Positions 53,014 through 61,625 of a stretch of 64,000 bases of DNA are shown here, piece after piece. The stretch covers positions 2,170,001-2,234,000 of the forward strand of contig NZ_JACHMS010000001.1 in the NCBI RefSeq assembly GCF_014205055.1. Direction: 5' to 3'. A program made the translations under genes and the position numbers. Source of the DNA: Streptomyces luteogriseus. Lineage in GTDB: Bacteria; Actinomycetota; Actinomycetes; Streptomycetales; Streptomycetaceae. The first letter of the stretch is position 1, and each line of letters begins with the position of its first letter. The notes beneath the pieces were generated by a model. It did not search any database. It was not told the origin of the DNA and was given only the letters and a program-made list of their open reading frames with translations.

Positions 53014-55839
53014 TCAGTACGCGGGGAGGGTCCGCGGGCCGAGGTCGTCGCGGGCGGGCGGGTGCGCGAGACGCACGGAGGCGCCGAGGACGCTCAGACC
53101 GTGTGAGGCGACGACGACCGGTTCCAGGGTGACCGCGACGACCTCGGGGTGGTCGTCGACCAGCCGGGACACCCGCAGCAGCAGCTCCTCCAGGGCACGG
53201 GTGTCGGCCGGTGCGGAGCCGCGCCAGCCGAACAGCAGCGGGGCGGTGCGGATCGAACGCACCAGCGAGTTCGCCTCCCGGTCCGTGACCGGGATCAGCC
53301 GGTGCGCGGTGTCCCCGAGCAGCTGCGAGGCGGCCCCGGCGAGCCCGAAGGAGAGCACGGCCCCGGCCGCGGGGTCGATGACGGCGCGTACGACGACGTC
53401 CACGCCGCGCGGCGCCATCCGCTGCACCACCGGCCGCAGCTCCTCCGGCGTGCCGAACAGTTCGGTCAACTCGGCGTACGACCGGCGCAGTTGCTCCTCG
53501 TCCGCGAGGTCGAGGCGGACGCCGCCCAGGTCGGCGCGGTGCCTGAGGTGCGGGGCGGTGGCCTTGAGGGCGACGGGGTAGCCGAGGTCGCGGGCGGCCT
53601 CCGCGGCGGCGTCTGGGGTCGGGGCGGGCAGGGCGCGATGGACCTGGACGCCGTAGTGACCGAGGAGGTCACAGGTCTCGTCCGTGCCGAGCGTGAGTCC
53701 CTGCCCGCGCGCGAGGAGGCCGTCGATCAGCGCGGCGGCGCCCCTTTCGTTGATGTCCTCGTACTCGGGCACCCTGCCGGGCTCGGCGGCGTCGCGCCGC
53801 CACTGCGCGTAGGCCACGGCCTGGCCGAGGGCGCGGACGGCGCGCTCGGCGGCGGGGTAGGCGGGGATGAGGTGGGTGCCTTCGGGGGCCTCGGTGGTGG
53901 GGAGGCGTTCCGCGGCGGGCGCCGGACCGGGGGCGTTGCGCGGCGGGTTGTCCGACCCGGCCTGCGGTGCGGTGCTCGCCGCCGCCGACAGGGCCTCCGC
54001 CAGGCCGCCGAGCTCCACGTGGACCACGAGGACCGGCTTCGACGGGGCCGCGGCCGATGCCGAGCGCAGGGCTTCCGCGAGGGCCGCGTCGCCGACCGGG
54101 CCCTCCCCCACGGCCGGTATGGCGGTGACGACGACGGCGTCGCACCGGTCGTCGGCCAGGGCACGGGACAGGGCGGTGTGGAAGTCGGCCGCCGAGGCCG
54201 CGGTGGTCAGGTCCTGCGGGGGGTGCGGTCGCAGCCCCTCGGCGAGGCACGCGTCGTAGGTGAGCAGGCCGAGCGACTCCGAGTTGCCCAGGATCGCCAC
54301 CCTGGGGCCGGCCGGCAGGGGCTGGCGGGCGAGCAGCAGGCCCGCGTCGACCAGCTCGGTGATCGTGTCGACGCGGATGACCCCGGCCTGCCGCAGCAGC
54401 GCCGACACGGTCGCGTGCGGCAGCCGGGTCGCCCGGACGGCGTGCCCCTGGGGTGCGGCGGCGCCGTGCCGTGCGCCCTGGACGACGACCAGGGGCTTGG
54501 CCGCGGCGGTGCGGCGGGCGAGGCGGGTGAACTTGCGGGGGTTGCCGATGGACTCCAGGTACATGAGGACGACGTCGGTGTCAGGGTCCTCGTACCAGTA
54601 CTGGAGGACATCGTTGCCGGAGACGTCGGCGCGGTTGCCGGAGGAGACGAAGGTGGAGACACCGGTCACGCCCGTGACACCGCCGCCGCGCCGGTGCAGC
54701 CGGGACAGCAGGGCGATGCCGATGGCGCCGGACTGGGCGAACAGGCCGATGCGGCCCGGGCGCGGCACCTCCGGGGCGAGGGAGGCGTTGAGCCGTACCC
54801 GGGGTGAGGTGTTGATGATGCCGAAGGCGTTCGGGCCGATGATCCGCATGCCGTACGTGCGCGCGTGCCGTACGAGGGCGCGCTGGCGTTCGCGTCCCTC
54901 GGGGCCGCTCTCGGCGTAGCCGGCGGAGACCACGACCAGGCCTTGGACGCCGTGTTCGCCGCACTCGGTGACGACCTCGGTGACGTGCTCGGCCGGTACG
55001 GCGACGACCGCGAGGTCGACCGGGCCGTCGATGTCCCGCACCGAGCGGTGGGCGGGCACCCCGTCGAGCTCCTTCTGCCCCTCCGGGAGGGCCTTGTTCA
55101 CGGCGTAGAGGCGGCCGCTGTAGCCGGCGTCCCGGATGTTGCCGAGGACGCTGCGGCCCACGCCACCCGGCGTGCGTCCGGCGCCGATGACCGCGACCGA
55201 GCCGGGGGCGAGCAGCCGCTGCACCGAGCGCGCCTCGGCACGGTGTTCGCGCGCGTACTGCACGGCGAGGGAGCGGTCGGTGGGTTCGAGGTCGAACTCC
55301 AGCCGGACGACGCCGTCCTCGAAGCTGCGCTTCTGGGTGTAGCCGGCGTCCGTGAACACCTTGATCATCTTGGTGTTCGCGGGCAGCACCTCGGCGGCGA
55401 AGCGGCGGATGCCGCGCTCACGGGCGACGGCGCCGATGTGCTCGAGCAGGGCGGAGGCGACCCCGCGGCCCTGGTGGGCGTCCTGCACGAGGAAGGCGAC
55501 CTCGGCCTCGTCGGCGGGTGCCGACGCGGGCGTTCCGTCGGCACCGATCCGGTCGTAGCGTACGGTGGCGATGAACTCGCCGCCGACCGTGGCCGCGAGT
55601 CCCACCCGGTCCACAAAGTCGTGGTGCGTGAAGCGGTGGACGTCCTTGGCGGACAGGCGAGGGTACGGCGCGAAGAAGCGGTAGTACTTCGACTCGTCGG
55701 AGACCTGCTCGTAGAAGCTGACCAGGCGATCGGCGTCATCAACGGTGATGGGCCGGATGCGCGCGGTACCCCCGTCGCGCAGCACCACGTCGGCTTCCCA
55801 GTGGGCGGGATACTCGTGCCGGTCCGGCGAGGTCTGCAT
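53014..55839 (-). CDS. GNAT acetyltransferase fused to NDP-forming acyl-CoA synthetase-like domains
   Basis: Protein of 941 residues. An N-terminal GNAT domain (about 20-190; VQDAHQGRGVASALLEHIGA binds acetyl-CoA) precedes a CoA-binding domain (APGSVAVIGAGRTPGGVGRS), a succinyl-CoA ligase-like domain (VRHARTYGMRIIGPNAFGII) and a C-terminal ATP-grasp part (CDLLGHYGVQVHRALPAP). This GNAT-first order matches the S. lividans protein acetyltransferase PatA, which acetylates and inactivates acyl-CoA synthetases. The His of the phosphohistidine loop seems to be absent (IGPNAFG), consistent with a sensory role for the synthetase part. Monocistronic; divergent from the HPr gene. Confidence 0.85.
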   Translation of the reverse strand: MQTSPDRHEYPAHWEADVVLRDGGTARIRPITVDDADRLVSFYEQVSDESKYYRFFAPYPRLSAKDVHRFTHHDFVDRVGLAATVGGEFIATVRYDRIGADGTPASAPADEAEVAFLVQDAHQGRGVASALLEHIGAVARERGIRRFAAEVLPANTKMIKVFTDAGYTQKRSFEDGVVRLEFDLEPTDRSLAVQYAREHRAEARSVQRLLAPGSVAVIGAGRTPGGVGRSVLGNIRDAGYSGRLYAVNKALPEGQKELDGVPAHRSVRDIDGPVDLAVVAVPAEHVTEVVTECGEHGVQGLVVVSAGYAESGPEGRERQRALVRHARTYGMRIIGPNAFGIINTSPRVRLNASLAPEVPRPGRIGLFAQSGAIGIALLSRLHRRGGGVTGVTGVSTFVSSGNRADVSGNDVLQYWYEDPDTDVVLMYLESIGNPRKFTRLARRTAAAKPLVVVQGARHGAAAPQGHAVRATRLPHATVSALLRQAGVIRVDTITELVDAGLLLARQPLPAGPRVAILGNSESLGLLTYDACLAEGLRPHPPQDLTTAASAADFHTALSRALADDRCDAVVVTAIPAVGEGPVGDAALAEALRSASAAAPSKPVLVVHVELGGLAEALSAAASTAPQAGSDNPPRNAPGPAPAAERLPTTEAPEGTHLIPAYPAAERAVRALGQAVAYAQWRRDAAEPGRVPEYEDINERGAAALIDGLLARGQGLTLGTDETCDLLGHYGVQVHRALPAPTPDAAAEAARDLGYPVALKATAPHLRHRADLGGVRLDLADEEQLRRSYAELTELFGTPEELRPVVQRMAPRGVDVVVRAVIDPAAGAVLSFGLAGAASQLLGDTAHRLIPVTDREANSLVRSIRTAPLLFGWRGSAPADTRALEELLLRVSRLVDDHPEVVAVTLEPVVVASHGLSVLGASVRLAHPPARDDLGPRTLPAY

Positions 55840-56018
55840 GGGCCCCAGAGTACGGCTAGCGCCTGACAAGGGCGCGAGGCAGTCTGTGGAGGGCGTCAGT
55901 CGGGTCGAGGCCGCGATCCGACGGCACCCCGGGGCGGTCCGCGAGGACCGCTCCCGGTACGGCTTCACGGTATGGGAAACTGGTCTAGACAACCCTGAAA
56001 AGCGAAGGGCAGCAACAC

Positions 56019-56300
56019 ATGGCTGAGCGCCGCGTCAACGTCGGCTGGGCCGAGGGTCTCCACGCCCGCCCCGCCTCCATCTTCGTCCGAGCCGCCACGG
56101 CCGCAGGCGTCCCGGTGACGATCGCCAAGGCTGACGGCAACCCCGTCAACGCGGCCTCCATGCTGGCCGTCCTGGGCCTCGGCGCCCAGGGGGGCGAGGA
56201 GATCGTCCTCGCCTCCGACGCCGAGGGTGCGGACGCCGCACTGGACCGGCTCGCCAAGCTGGTCTCCGAGGGTCTCGAGGAACTTCCCGAGACCGTCTGA
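56019..56300 (+). CDS. ptsH: Phosphocarrier protein HPr
   Basis: Protein of 93 residues. Phosphorylated by enzyme I at His15 (WAEGLHARPASIFVRAA) and delivering phosphate to PTS sugar permeases. The Ser46 regulatory region is NAASMLAVLGLGAQGGEEIV. It is a stand-alone gene, as is usual in Streptomyces. A hairpin with GCGAAGGGC arms follows the stop. Confidence 0.93.
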   Translation: MAERRVNVGWAEGLHARPASIFVRAATAAGVPVTIAKADGNPVNAASMLAVLGLGAQGGEEIVLASDAEGADAALDRLAKLVSEGLEELPETV

Positions 56301-56331
56301 TTCACCGAGCGCCCGATCCGTCCGGCGTGCA

Positions 56332-56370
56332 GCGAAGGGCTCGTCCGAATTCACCGGGCGGGCCCTTCGC
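56332..56370 (+). terminator. ptsH terminator candidate
   Basis: GCGAAGGGC (56332-56340) and GCCCTTCGC (56362-56370) with a 21-base loop that can pair further. It lies between the convergent HPr and GntR genes. Confidence 0.5.
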
Positions 56371-56466
56371 CATTCCCGGTGGATGCGGGACGGGAATTCC
56401 GATGAATCCGGGCAGCGAAAATAGACCCCCGCAAATTGTCCGCTCTCTTTGTATACGGCTGCCGTG

Positions 56467-57162
56467 TTAATGCTGCGGGCTCGCCGTGTTTACGGGATGT
56501 TGCGAGTTCCTCACACGGTCGGTGCGCTCCTGGGGGGAGCCGAACCGCAGGCGGTGCGCGCCCTTCGCGCGCTCGGTGTGCAGCGCCGTGACCGCCCGCG
56601 CGCGCTCGCCGTCCCCACGCGCCACCGCGTCCACGATCGCGCCGTGCTCGGTCCAGGACTCCACCGGACTGGCCGGCGCCTCCACGGCGTACATCCAGGC
56701 GATCTTGTGGCGGAGCTGGGTGAGCATCGAGGTCAGCGCAGGGCTGCCGGAGGCCTGGGCGAGCGTCTCGTGGAACCAACCGCCCAGAGAGCGCAGGTCG
56801 TCGCTGTTGCCCCGGCGGGCCCGCTCCTGACCCAGCCGGACCAGACCGCGCAGGACCTTCAGATGCGCCTCGGTGCGACGCTGGGCGGCGCGGGCCGCAC
56901 CGAGCGGCTCCAGCAGCATGCGCATCTCCAGCAGGTCAGCGGCCTCCTGCTCGGTGGGTTCCGCCACGCACGCGCCCGCGTGCCGGCGGGTCACCACGAA
57001 TCCCTCGGCCTCGAGCGTGCGCAGCGCCTCCCGGACGGGCACCCTCGAGACGCCGTAGCGGCGCGCGAGGAGTTCCTCGGTGAGCCGGCTGCCGCGTGCG
57101 TGGACACCCGCGACGATGTCGTCCCGGATGGCCGTGCACACCGAGTGCGCGGGAATACGCAT
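56467..57162 (-). CDS. GntR-family transcriptional regulator (FadR/FCD subgroup)
   Basis: Protein of 231 residues. The winged helix includes LTEELLARRYGVSRVPVREA and RTLEAEGFVVTRRHAGACVA. The all-helical FCD domain follows from about 80 (EMRMLLEPLGAARAAQRRTE, WFHETLAQASGSPALTSML), with His and Asp/Glu positions that usually bind a metal and an organic acid. Likely represses a catabolic gene set in the absence of its ligand. Its upstream 190 bases run to the M23 terminator and hold its promoter. Target unknown; conserved neighbour of HPr. Confidence 0.88.
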   Translation of the reverse strand: MRIPAHSVCTAIRDDIVAGVHARGSRLTEELLARRYGVSRVPVREALRTLEAEGFVVTRRHAGACVAEPTEQEAADLLEMRMLLEPLGAARAAQRRTEAHLKVLRGLVRLGQERARRGNSDDLRSLGGWFHETLAQASGSPALTSMLTQLRHKIAWMYAVEAPASPVESWTEHGAIVDAVARGDGERARAVTALHTERAKGAHRLRFGSPQERTDRVRNSQHPVNTASPQH

Positions 57163-57297
57163 GACCGACCTCCGCTTAATCCCCGTGAAACGCCGACGAG
57201 CGGCGTGCGTTCCGTGACTCTATTGCAATGAGCCGGAATTTCCGACGGCAGACGACAATCCATGGATATTTTTTGGACAGCGGGCGGCCGTAAACGC

Positions 57298-57330
57298 CGA
57301 AAGCCCCGGCTCGGGGAGCCGGGGCTTTCG
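57298..57330. terminator. Terminator after the M23 peptidase gene
   Basis: CGAAAGCCCCGGCTC / GAGCCGGGGCTTTCG, a perfect 15-bp stem with loop GGG. It begins 21 bases beyond the M23 stop on the minus strand. Confidence 0.85.
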
Positions 57331-57351
57331 GGGAGAGCGGGGAGGTTCCGG

Positions 57352-58140
57352 TCAGACACCCACGCCGTGCGAGCGGAGGTAGGCGACCGGGTCGATGTCC
57401 GAGCCGTACTCGGGGCTGGTGCGGGCCTCGAAGTGCAGGTGGGGGCCGGTGACGTTGCCGGTCGCGCCGGACAGGCCGATCTGCTGGCCGGGGGTGACCT
57501 GCTGGCCCACCGAGACGCCGACGGAGGACAGGTGGCCGTACTGGGTGTACGTCCCGTCGTTCATCTTGATCACGATCTGGTTGCCGTAGGAGCCGCCCCA
57601 GCCGGCCTCGACGACGGTGCCCGCGCCGACCGCGTGGACGGAGGTGCCGCTGGCGGCGTGGAAGTCGACACCGGTGTGGCTGCCGGAGGACCACAGGCCG
57701 CTGCTGGCCTGGTAGCCGGTGGAGACGTACGAGCCGGAGATCGGGGACACGAAGGTGTTGAGGCGCTTGCGCTCGGCCTCGCGGGCGGCGCGCTCCTTGG
57801 CCTCGCGGGCCTTCTCGGCCGCCTCCTTGGCCCTCTCGGCCAGCTCGGCGGCCCGCTTGCGGGCGGCCTCCTCGGCCTTCTGCTTGGCGGCGGCCTCGTC
57901 GGCTGCGTGCTGCTGCGCGAGGGCCTGGGCGTCGATCTGCTGGGCCGCGGTGTCACCCATGGTGACGACCGGGGTGAGGCCGGTCTGCTCGGCGCTGGGT
58001 TCGGCGGCGAAGGCCGCGGGGGCCGCCACGGTGCCGATCACGCCGGTGGTGGCGAGAGCCGCGACGCCTGCCGCGCGGGCGGTGGAGCGCTGCATCCTGC
58101 TGGGACGACGGTGCTTCCCGGTGGCGCGAGTGAACGCCAT
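57352..58140 (-). CDS. Secreted M23-family peptidoglycan endopeptidase
   Basis: Protein of 262 residues. A signal peptide (cleavage after AFA near residue 45) precedes an Ala/Glu/Lys-rich coiled coil (about 80-125, EEAARKRAAELAERAKEAAE) and a LytM domain. The latter has zinc ligands in SHTGVDFHAASG and the catalytic His pair in GPHLHFEART. It should cleave peptide cross-links in the cell wall. Its mRNA leader carries a c-di-AMP riboswitch, so expression is tied to c-di-AMP (osmotic and wall homeostasis). ATG has GGAAAGGA upstream. Monocistronic with its own terminator. Confidence 0.9.
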   Translation of the reverse strand: MAFTRATGKHRRPSRMQRSTARAAGVAALATTGVIGTVAAPAAFAAEPSAEQTGLTPVVTMGDTAAQQIDAQALAQQHAADEAAAKQKAEEAARKRAAELAERAKEAAEKAREAKERAAREAERKRLNTFVSPISGSYVSTGYQASSGLWSSGSHTGVDFHAASGTSVHAVGAGTVVEAGWGGSYGNQIVIKMNDGTYTQYGHLSSVGVSVGQQVTPGQQIGLSGATGNVTGPHLHFEARTSPEYGSDIDPVAYLRSHGVGV

Positions 58141-58162
58141 GTGGTGGCTGGTCCTTTCCTTC

Positions 58163-58310
58163 CCTCTCGCCTACCGGGTTAGCTGACGGGTTCGGAGCAG
58201 GAAGGTCTCCTACGGACTCCCTCGCGACTCGCGCGGGCGCCCGATTCACCCCAGGGACTGCGATGGGTCCCCGGCTCCCCTGGCTCGCGCCGTACGGGGA
58301 CTCGGCGATG
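58163..58310 (-). ncRNA. c-di-AMP riboswitch (ydaO-yuaA class)
   Basis: On the minus strand the leader contains GAGCCAGGGGAGCCGGGGAC, then CCCTGGGGTGAATCGGGCGC, and near its 3' end CCGAACCCGTCAGCTAACCC followed by GGTAGGCG. These three blocks, in this order, are the conserved core of the ydaO riboswitch. The 3' block ends about 25 bases before the ribosome site of the M23 gene. In Streptomyces this class is known upstream of cell-wall hydrolases such as rpfA, where c-di-AMP lowers expression. Exact ends are approximate. Confidence 0.88.
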
Positions 58311-58458
58311 ACTGTCCGGTGCCGCGGGTGCGGCGCACTGCCTGACGAACAGCCTGGATGACGCTAAGCGGCGCCACTTTCAATTCCCAAACGAATCCAG
58401 GCTTTTGTAGCGCATCCCACAGGGCAGACAGGCAACTCCCATCCCAATTCGGGCATAA

Positions 58459-58495
58459 AGGGGCCCTGGTGCCTTTGAAGACAACCAGGGCCCCT
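58459..58495 (-). terminator. Terminator after the M16 peptidase pair
   Basis: AGGGGCCCTGGT / ACCAGGGCCCCT, a 12-bp perfect stem with a 13-base loop, followed on the minus strand by TTATG. It is 15 bases past the stop of the second M16 gene. Confidence 0.75.
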
Positions 58496-58509
58496 GCACG
58501 CGCGTGCCG

Positions 58510-59898
58510 CTACTCGGCGGCGACGACGGTGACTTCGCCGATGCCGAGGGCCTCGACGGGTGCCTTGATCTGCGCCGCGTCACCGACGAGAACGGTCACC
58601 AGACGGTCCACCGGGAAGGCGCTCACGGCCGCCGCGGTGGCCTCCACGGTGCCGGTCGCGGCGAGCTGCCGGTACAGCGTGGCCTGGTAGTCGTCGGGCA
58701 GGTGCTGCTCGACCTGGTCGGCCAGCGTGCTCGCGACGGCCGCCGCCGTCTCGTACTTCAGCGGCGCCACGCCCACCAGGTTCTGCACGGCGACGTCCCG
58801 CTCGGCGTCGGTCAGTCCCTCGGCGGCGAGGGTGCGCAGCACCGTCCAGAGGTCCTGGAGGGCGGGACCGGTGTTGGGCGTGTCGACGGAACCGCTGATG
58901 GCGAGCATCGCGGCACCCGTGCCGTCCGGGGCGGACCTGAGGACCTGGCCGAACGCCCGTACGCCGTAGGTGTAGCCCTTCTCCTCGCGCAGGACGCGGT
59001 CAAGGCGGGAGGTGAGGGTGCCGCCGAGGCAGTACGTGCCGAGCACCTGCGCGGGCCACACGCGGTCGTGCCGGTCCGGCCCGATCCGGCCGATCAGCAG
59101 CTGCGTCTGGACGGCGCCCGGGCGGTCCACGATGACGACCCGGCCGGTGTCGTCGGCGGTCACCGGCGGCACGGGACGCGGCTCGGCCGAGGAGCCCGTC
59201 CAGGCGCCCAGCGTGTCCCCGAGCAGGGCGTCCAGGTCGATGCCGGTGAGGTCGCCGACGACCACGACGGTGGCCGTGGCGGGACGGACGTGCTTCTCGT
59301 AGAAGGCGCGCACGGCCGCGGAGTCGATGGCGGCGACGGTCTCCTCGCTGCCCTGCCGGGGCCGCGACATGCGCGAGTCCGCCGGGAACAGCTCCTTGGA
59401 GAGCTCCTTGGCGCCGCGGCGGGAGGGGTTGGCCAGCTCGTGCGGGATCTCGTCGAGGCGATTGTTGACCAGCCGTTCGACCTCGCTGTCGGCGAAGGCG
59501 GGCGCCCTCAGGGCGTCGGCGATCAGGCCCAGGCCCTTGGTGAGCCGGGAGGCGGGCACCTCCAGGCTGAGCCGGACGCCGGGGTGGTCGGCATGCGCGT
59601 CGAGAGTGGCACCGGCGCGCTCCAGTTCCGCGGCGAAGTCCTCGGCGGAGTGCTTGTCGGTGCCCTCGGAGAAGGCCCGGGCCATGATCGTGGCCACACC
59701 GTCGAGTCCGGCCGGCTCCGCCTCCAGAGGCGCGTCCAGCAGCACCTCCACGGCGACGACCTGCTGGCCGGGGCGATGGCAGCGCAGCACCGTCAGGCCG
59801 TTGTCGAGCATGCCGCGCTCGGGGGCCGGGAAGGCCCAGGGCCGGGCGTCGCCCGCCTGCGGCCGGGGGTGGAAGTCCATCGTGGCGAGCTCGGTCAC
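58510..59898 (-). CDS. M16-family peptidase-like subunit lacking the HxxEH motif
   Basis: Protein of 462 residues with two tandem M16 domains. The N-terminal domain lacks HxxEH (the region reads TIMARAFSEGTDKHSAEDFA), so it is not the catalytic subunit. The C-terminal half keeps the substrate-binding R/Y element (SRLDRVLREEKGYTYGVRAF). In bacterial M16B pairs the inactive subunit forms the chamber with the active one. GTG 59898 overlaps the stop of the catalytic subunit gene (GTGA), so subunits are made in equal amounts. Confidence 0.85.
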   Translation of the reverse strand: MTELATMDFHPRPQAGDARPWAFPAPERGMLDNGLTVLRCHRPGQQVVAVEVLLDAPLEAEPAGLDGVATIMARAFSEGTDKHSAEDFAAELERAGATLDAHADHPGVRLSLEVPASRLTKGLGLIADALRAPAFADSEVERLVNNRLDEIPHELANPSRRGAKELSKELFPADSRMSRPRQGSEETVAAIDSAAVRAFYEKHVRPATATVVVVGDLTGIDLDALLGDTLGAWTGSSAEPRPVPPVTADDTGRVVIVDRPGAVQTQLLIGRIGPDRHDRVWPAQVLGTYCLGGTLTSRLDRVLREEKGYTYGVRAFGQVLRSAPDGTGAAMLAISGSVDTPNTGPALQDLWTVLRTLAAEGLTDAERDVAVQNLVGVAPLKYETAAAVASTLADQVEQHLPDDYQATLYRQLAATGTVEATAAAVSAFPVDRLVTVLVGDAAQIKAPVEALGIGEVTVVAAE

Positions 59899-61292
59899 TT
59901 GTCCGCCTCCTCGTTCTCGTCGGTGGCCGCGGCTGCGGTGTCGTCGGTGATGCCGGCGTCCTCGGCGGTCTCCGCCTCGCCGGTCTCGCCGGCGACGGGC
60001 TCGTAGACGAGCACCGCGCGGTTGTCGGGTCGCAGGCGGGCCTTGGCGACCTCCTGGACCTCCTCCGCCGTGATCTCCAGCACGCGCTGGACGGCGGTCA
60101 GGGCGAGCTGCGGGTCTCCGAAGAGCACGGCGTACCGGCACAGTTCGTCGGCGCGGCCGGCGACCGTGCCGAGCCGGTCCAGCCACTCGCGCTCCAACTG
60201 GGCCTGGGCGCGCTCCATCTCCTCGGGCGTGGGGCCCTCCTCGGCGAACCGGGCGAGCTCCTCGTCGATGGCGGTCTCGATGACCGGAACCTCCACGTCG
60301 CCGGACGTCTTCACGTCCAGCCACCCCAGGGAGGGAGCACCGGCGAGCCGCAGCAGGCCGAAGCCGGCCGCGACGGCCGTACGGTCGCGTCGCACGAGCC
60401 GGTTGTACAGGCGGGAGGACTCGCCGCCGCCGAGGACGGTGAGGGCCAGGTCGGCCGCGTCGCACGCGCGCGTGCCGTCGTGCGGCAGCCGGTAGGCGGC
60501 CATCAGGGCGCGCGCCGGTACCTCCTCCTCGACGACCTCGCGCAGCTGCTCGCCGATGGTCTCCGGCAGCGACCCGTCGCGCGGGGCGGGCTTGCCGTCG
60601 TGACCGGGGATGGAGCCGAAGTACTTCTCGACCCACGCGAGCGTCTGCTCCGGGTCGATGTCGCCGACCACGGAGAGCACGGCGTTGTTCGGCGCGTAGT
60701 AGGTGCGGAAGAACGCGCGCGCGTCCTCCAGCGTCGCCGCGTCCAGGTCGGCCATCGAGCCGATCGGGGTGTGGTGGTAGGGGTGGCCCTCCGGGTAGGC
60801 GAGGGCGGTCAGCTTCTCGAAGGCGGTGCCGTAGGGGACGTTGTCGTAGCGCTGGCGGCGCTCGTTCTTGACGACGTCCCGCTGGTTCTCCATCGACTCC
60901 TCGTCGAGCGCGGCCAGCAGCGAGCCCATGCGGTCGGCCTCCAGCCAGAGGGCGAGCTCCAGCTGGTGGGTGGGCATGGTCTCGAAGTAGTTGGTCCGCT
61001 CGAAGCTGGTCGTGCCGTTCAGCGAGCCACCCGCGCCCTGCACGAGCTCGAAGTGGCCGTTGCCCTTGACCTGCGCGGACCCCTGGAACATGAGGTGCTC
61101 GAAAAGGTGAGCCAGGCCGGTACGCCCCTTGACTTCGTGGCGTGAGCCGACGTCGTACCAGAGGCACACCGCCGCGACCGGGGTCAGGTGGTCCTCGGAG
61201 AGCACCACGCGCAGGCCGTTGGCCAGGCGGTGCTCGGTCGCTGTCAGGCCCCCGGAGCCTGCCTGGGCTGTGGCCGTGTGACCCATGGGCAT
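59895..61292 (-). CDS. M16-family zinc metallopeptidase, catalytic subunit
   Basis: Protein of 465 residues. Zinc site HLFEHLMFQGS (HxxEH) with the distal Glu in NQRDVVKNERRQRYD. The R/Y element RLYNRLVRRDRTAVAAGFG is in the C-terminal domain, and the last 25 residues are acidic. Cytosolic processing peptidase-like enzyme degrading short peptides. ATG 61292 has GAAGGGACG; the ATG two codons later is less likely. First gene of the two-gene operon. Confidence 0.9.
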   Translation of the reverse strand: MPMGHTATAQAGSGGLTATEHRLANGLRVVLSEDHLTPVAAVCLWYDVGSRHEVKGRTGLAHLFEHLMFQGSAQVKGNGHFELVQGAGGSLNGTTSFERTNYFETMPTHQLELALWLEADRMGSLLAALDEESMENQRDVVKNERRQRYDNVPYGTAFEKLTALAYPEGHPYHHTPIGSMADLDAATLEDARAFFRTYYAPNNAVLSVVGDIDPEQTLAWVEKYFGSIPGHDGKPAPRDGSLPETIGEQLREVVEEEVPARALMAAYRLPHDGTRACDAADLALTVLGGGESSRLYNRLVRRDRTAVAAGFGLLRLAGAPSLGWLDVKTSGDVEVPVIETAIDEELARFAEEGPTPEEMERAQAQLEREWLDRLGTVAGRADELCRYAVLFGDPQLALTAVQRVLEITAEEVQEVAKARLRPDNRAVLVYEPVAGETGEAETAEDAGITDDTAAAATDENEEADK

Positions 61293-61625
61293 GTACGTCC
61301 CTTCGATCGCTGAGCGGTTGTTCAGACCGCGGATTCCTGCCGGTCCTGCCACTGTATGCAAGCGTGCGGAGCCCTGGTGAAGTTCCCGGTGGCGACCTGG
61401 TCCCGACAGCACGACAGACGCCTCGGGCAGGGTCCTGGTCCCGGTTGTCAGTGCGGCGGTCCACAATGGTCGGCGTCAGATCCGGATCGCAGCAGCACGA
61501 GCGAGCCGCGAAGGCGGTCGGTGGCGAGCGCGCGGAGGCCCGAAGGGCCCGAGCACGCTCGACGTCTCGCACCGGCATGAACGCCCCCGTAGGCAAGCGA
61601 CCAGCAACAGGAGGAGCCGGCAGCG
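61293..61625. promoter_or_regulatory. Divergent promoter region of M16 operon and parC
   Basis: About 330 bases between divergent genes. No further gene is supported. It ends with AGGAGGAG, the ribosome site of parC. Confidence 0.5.
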
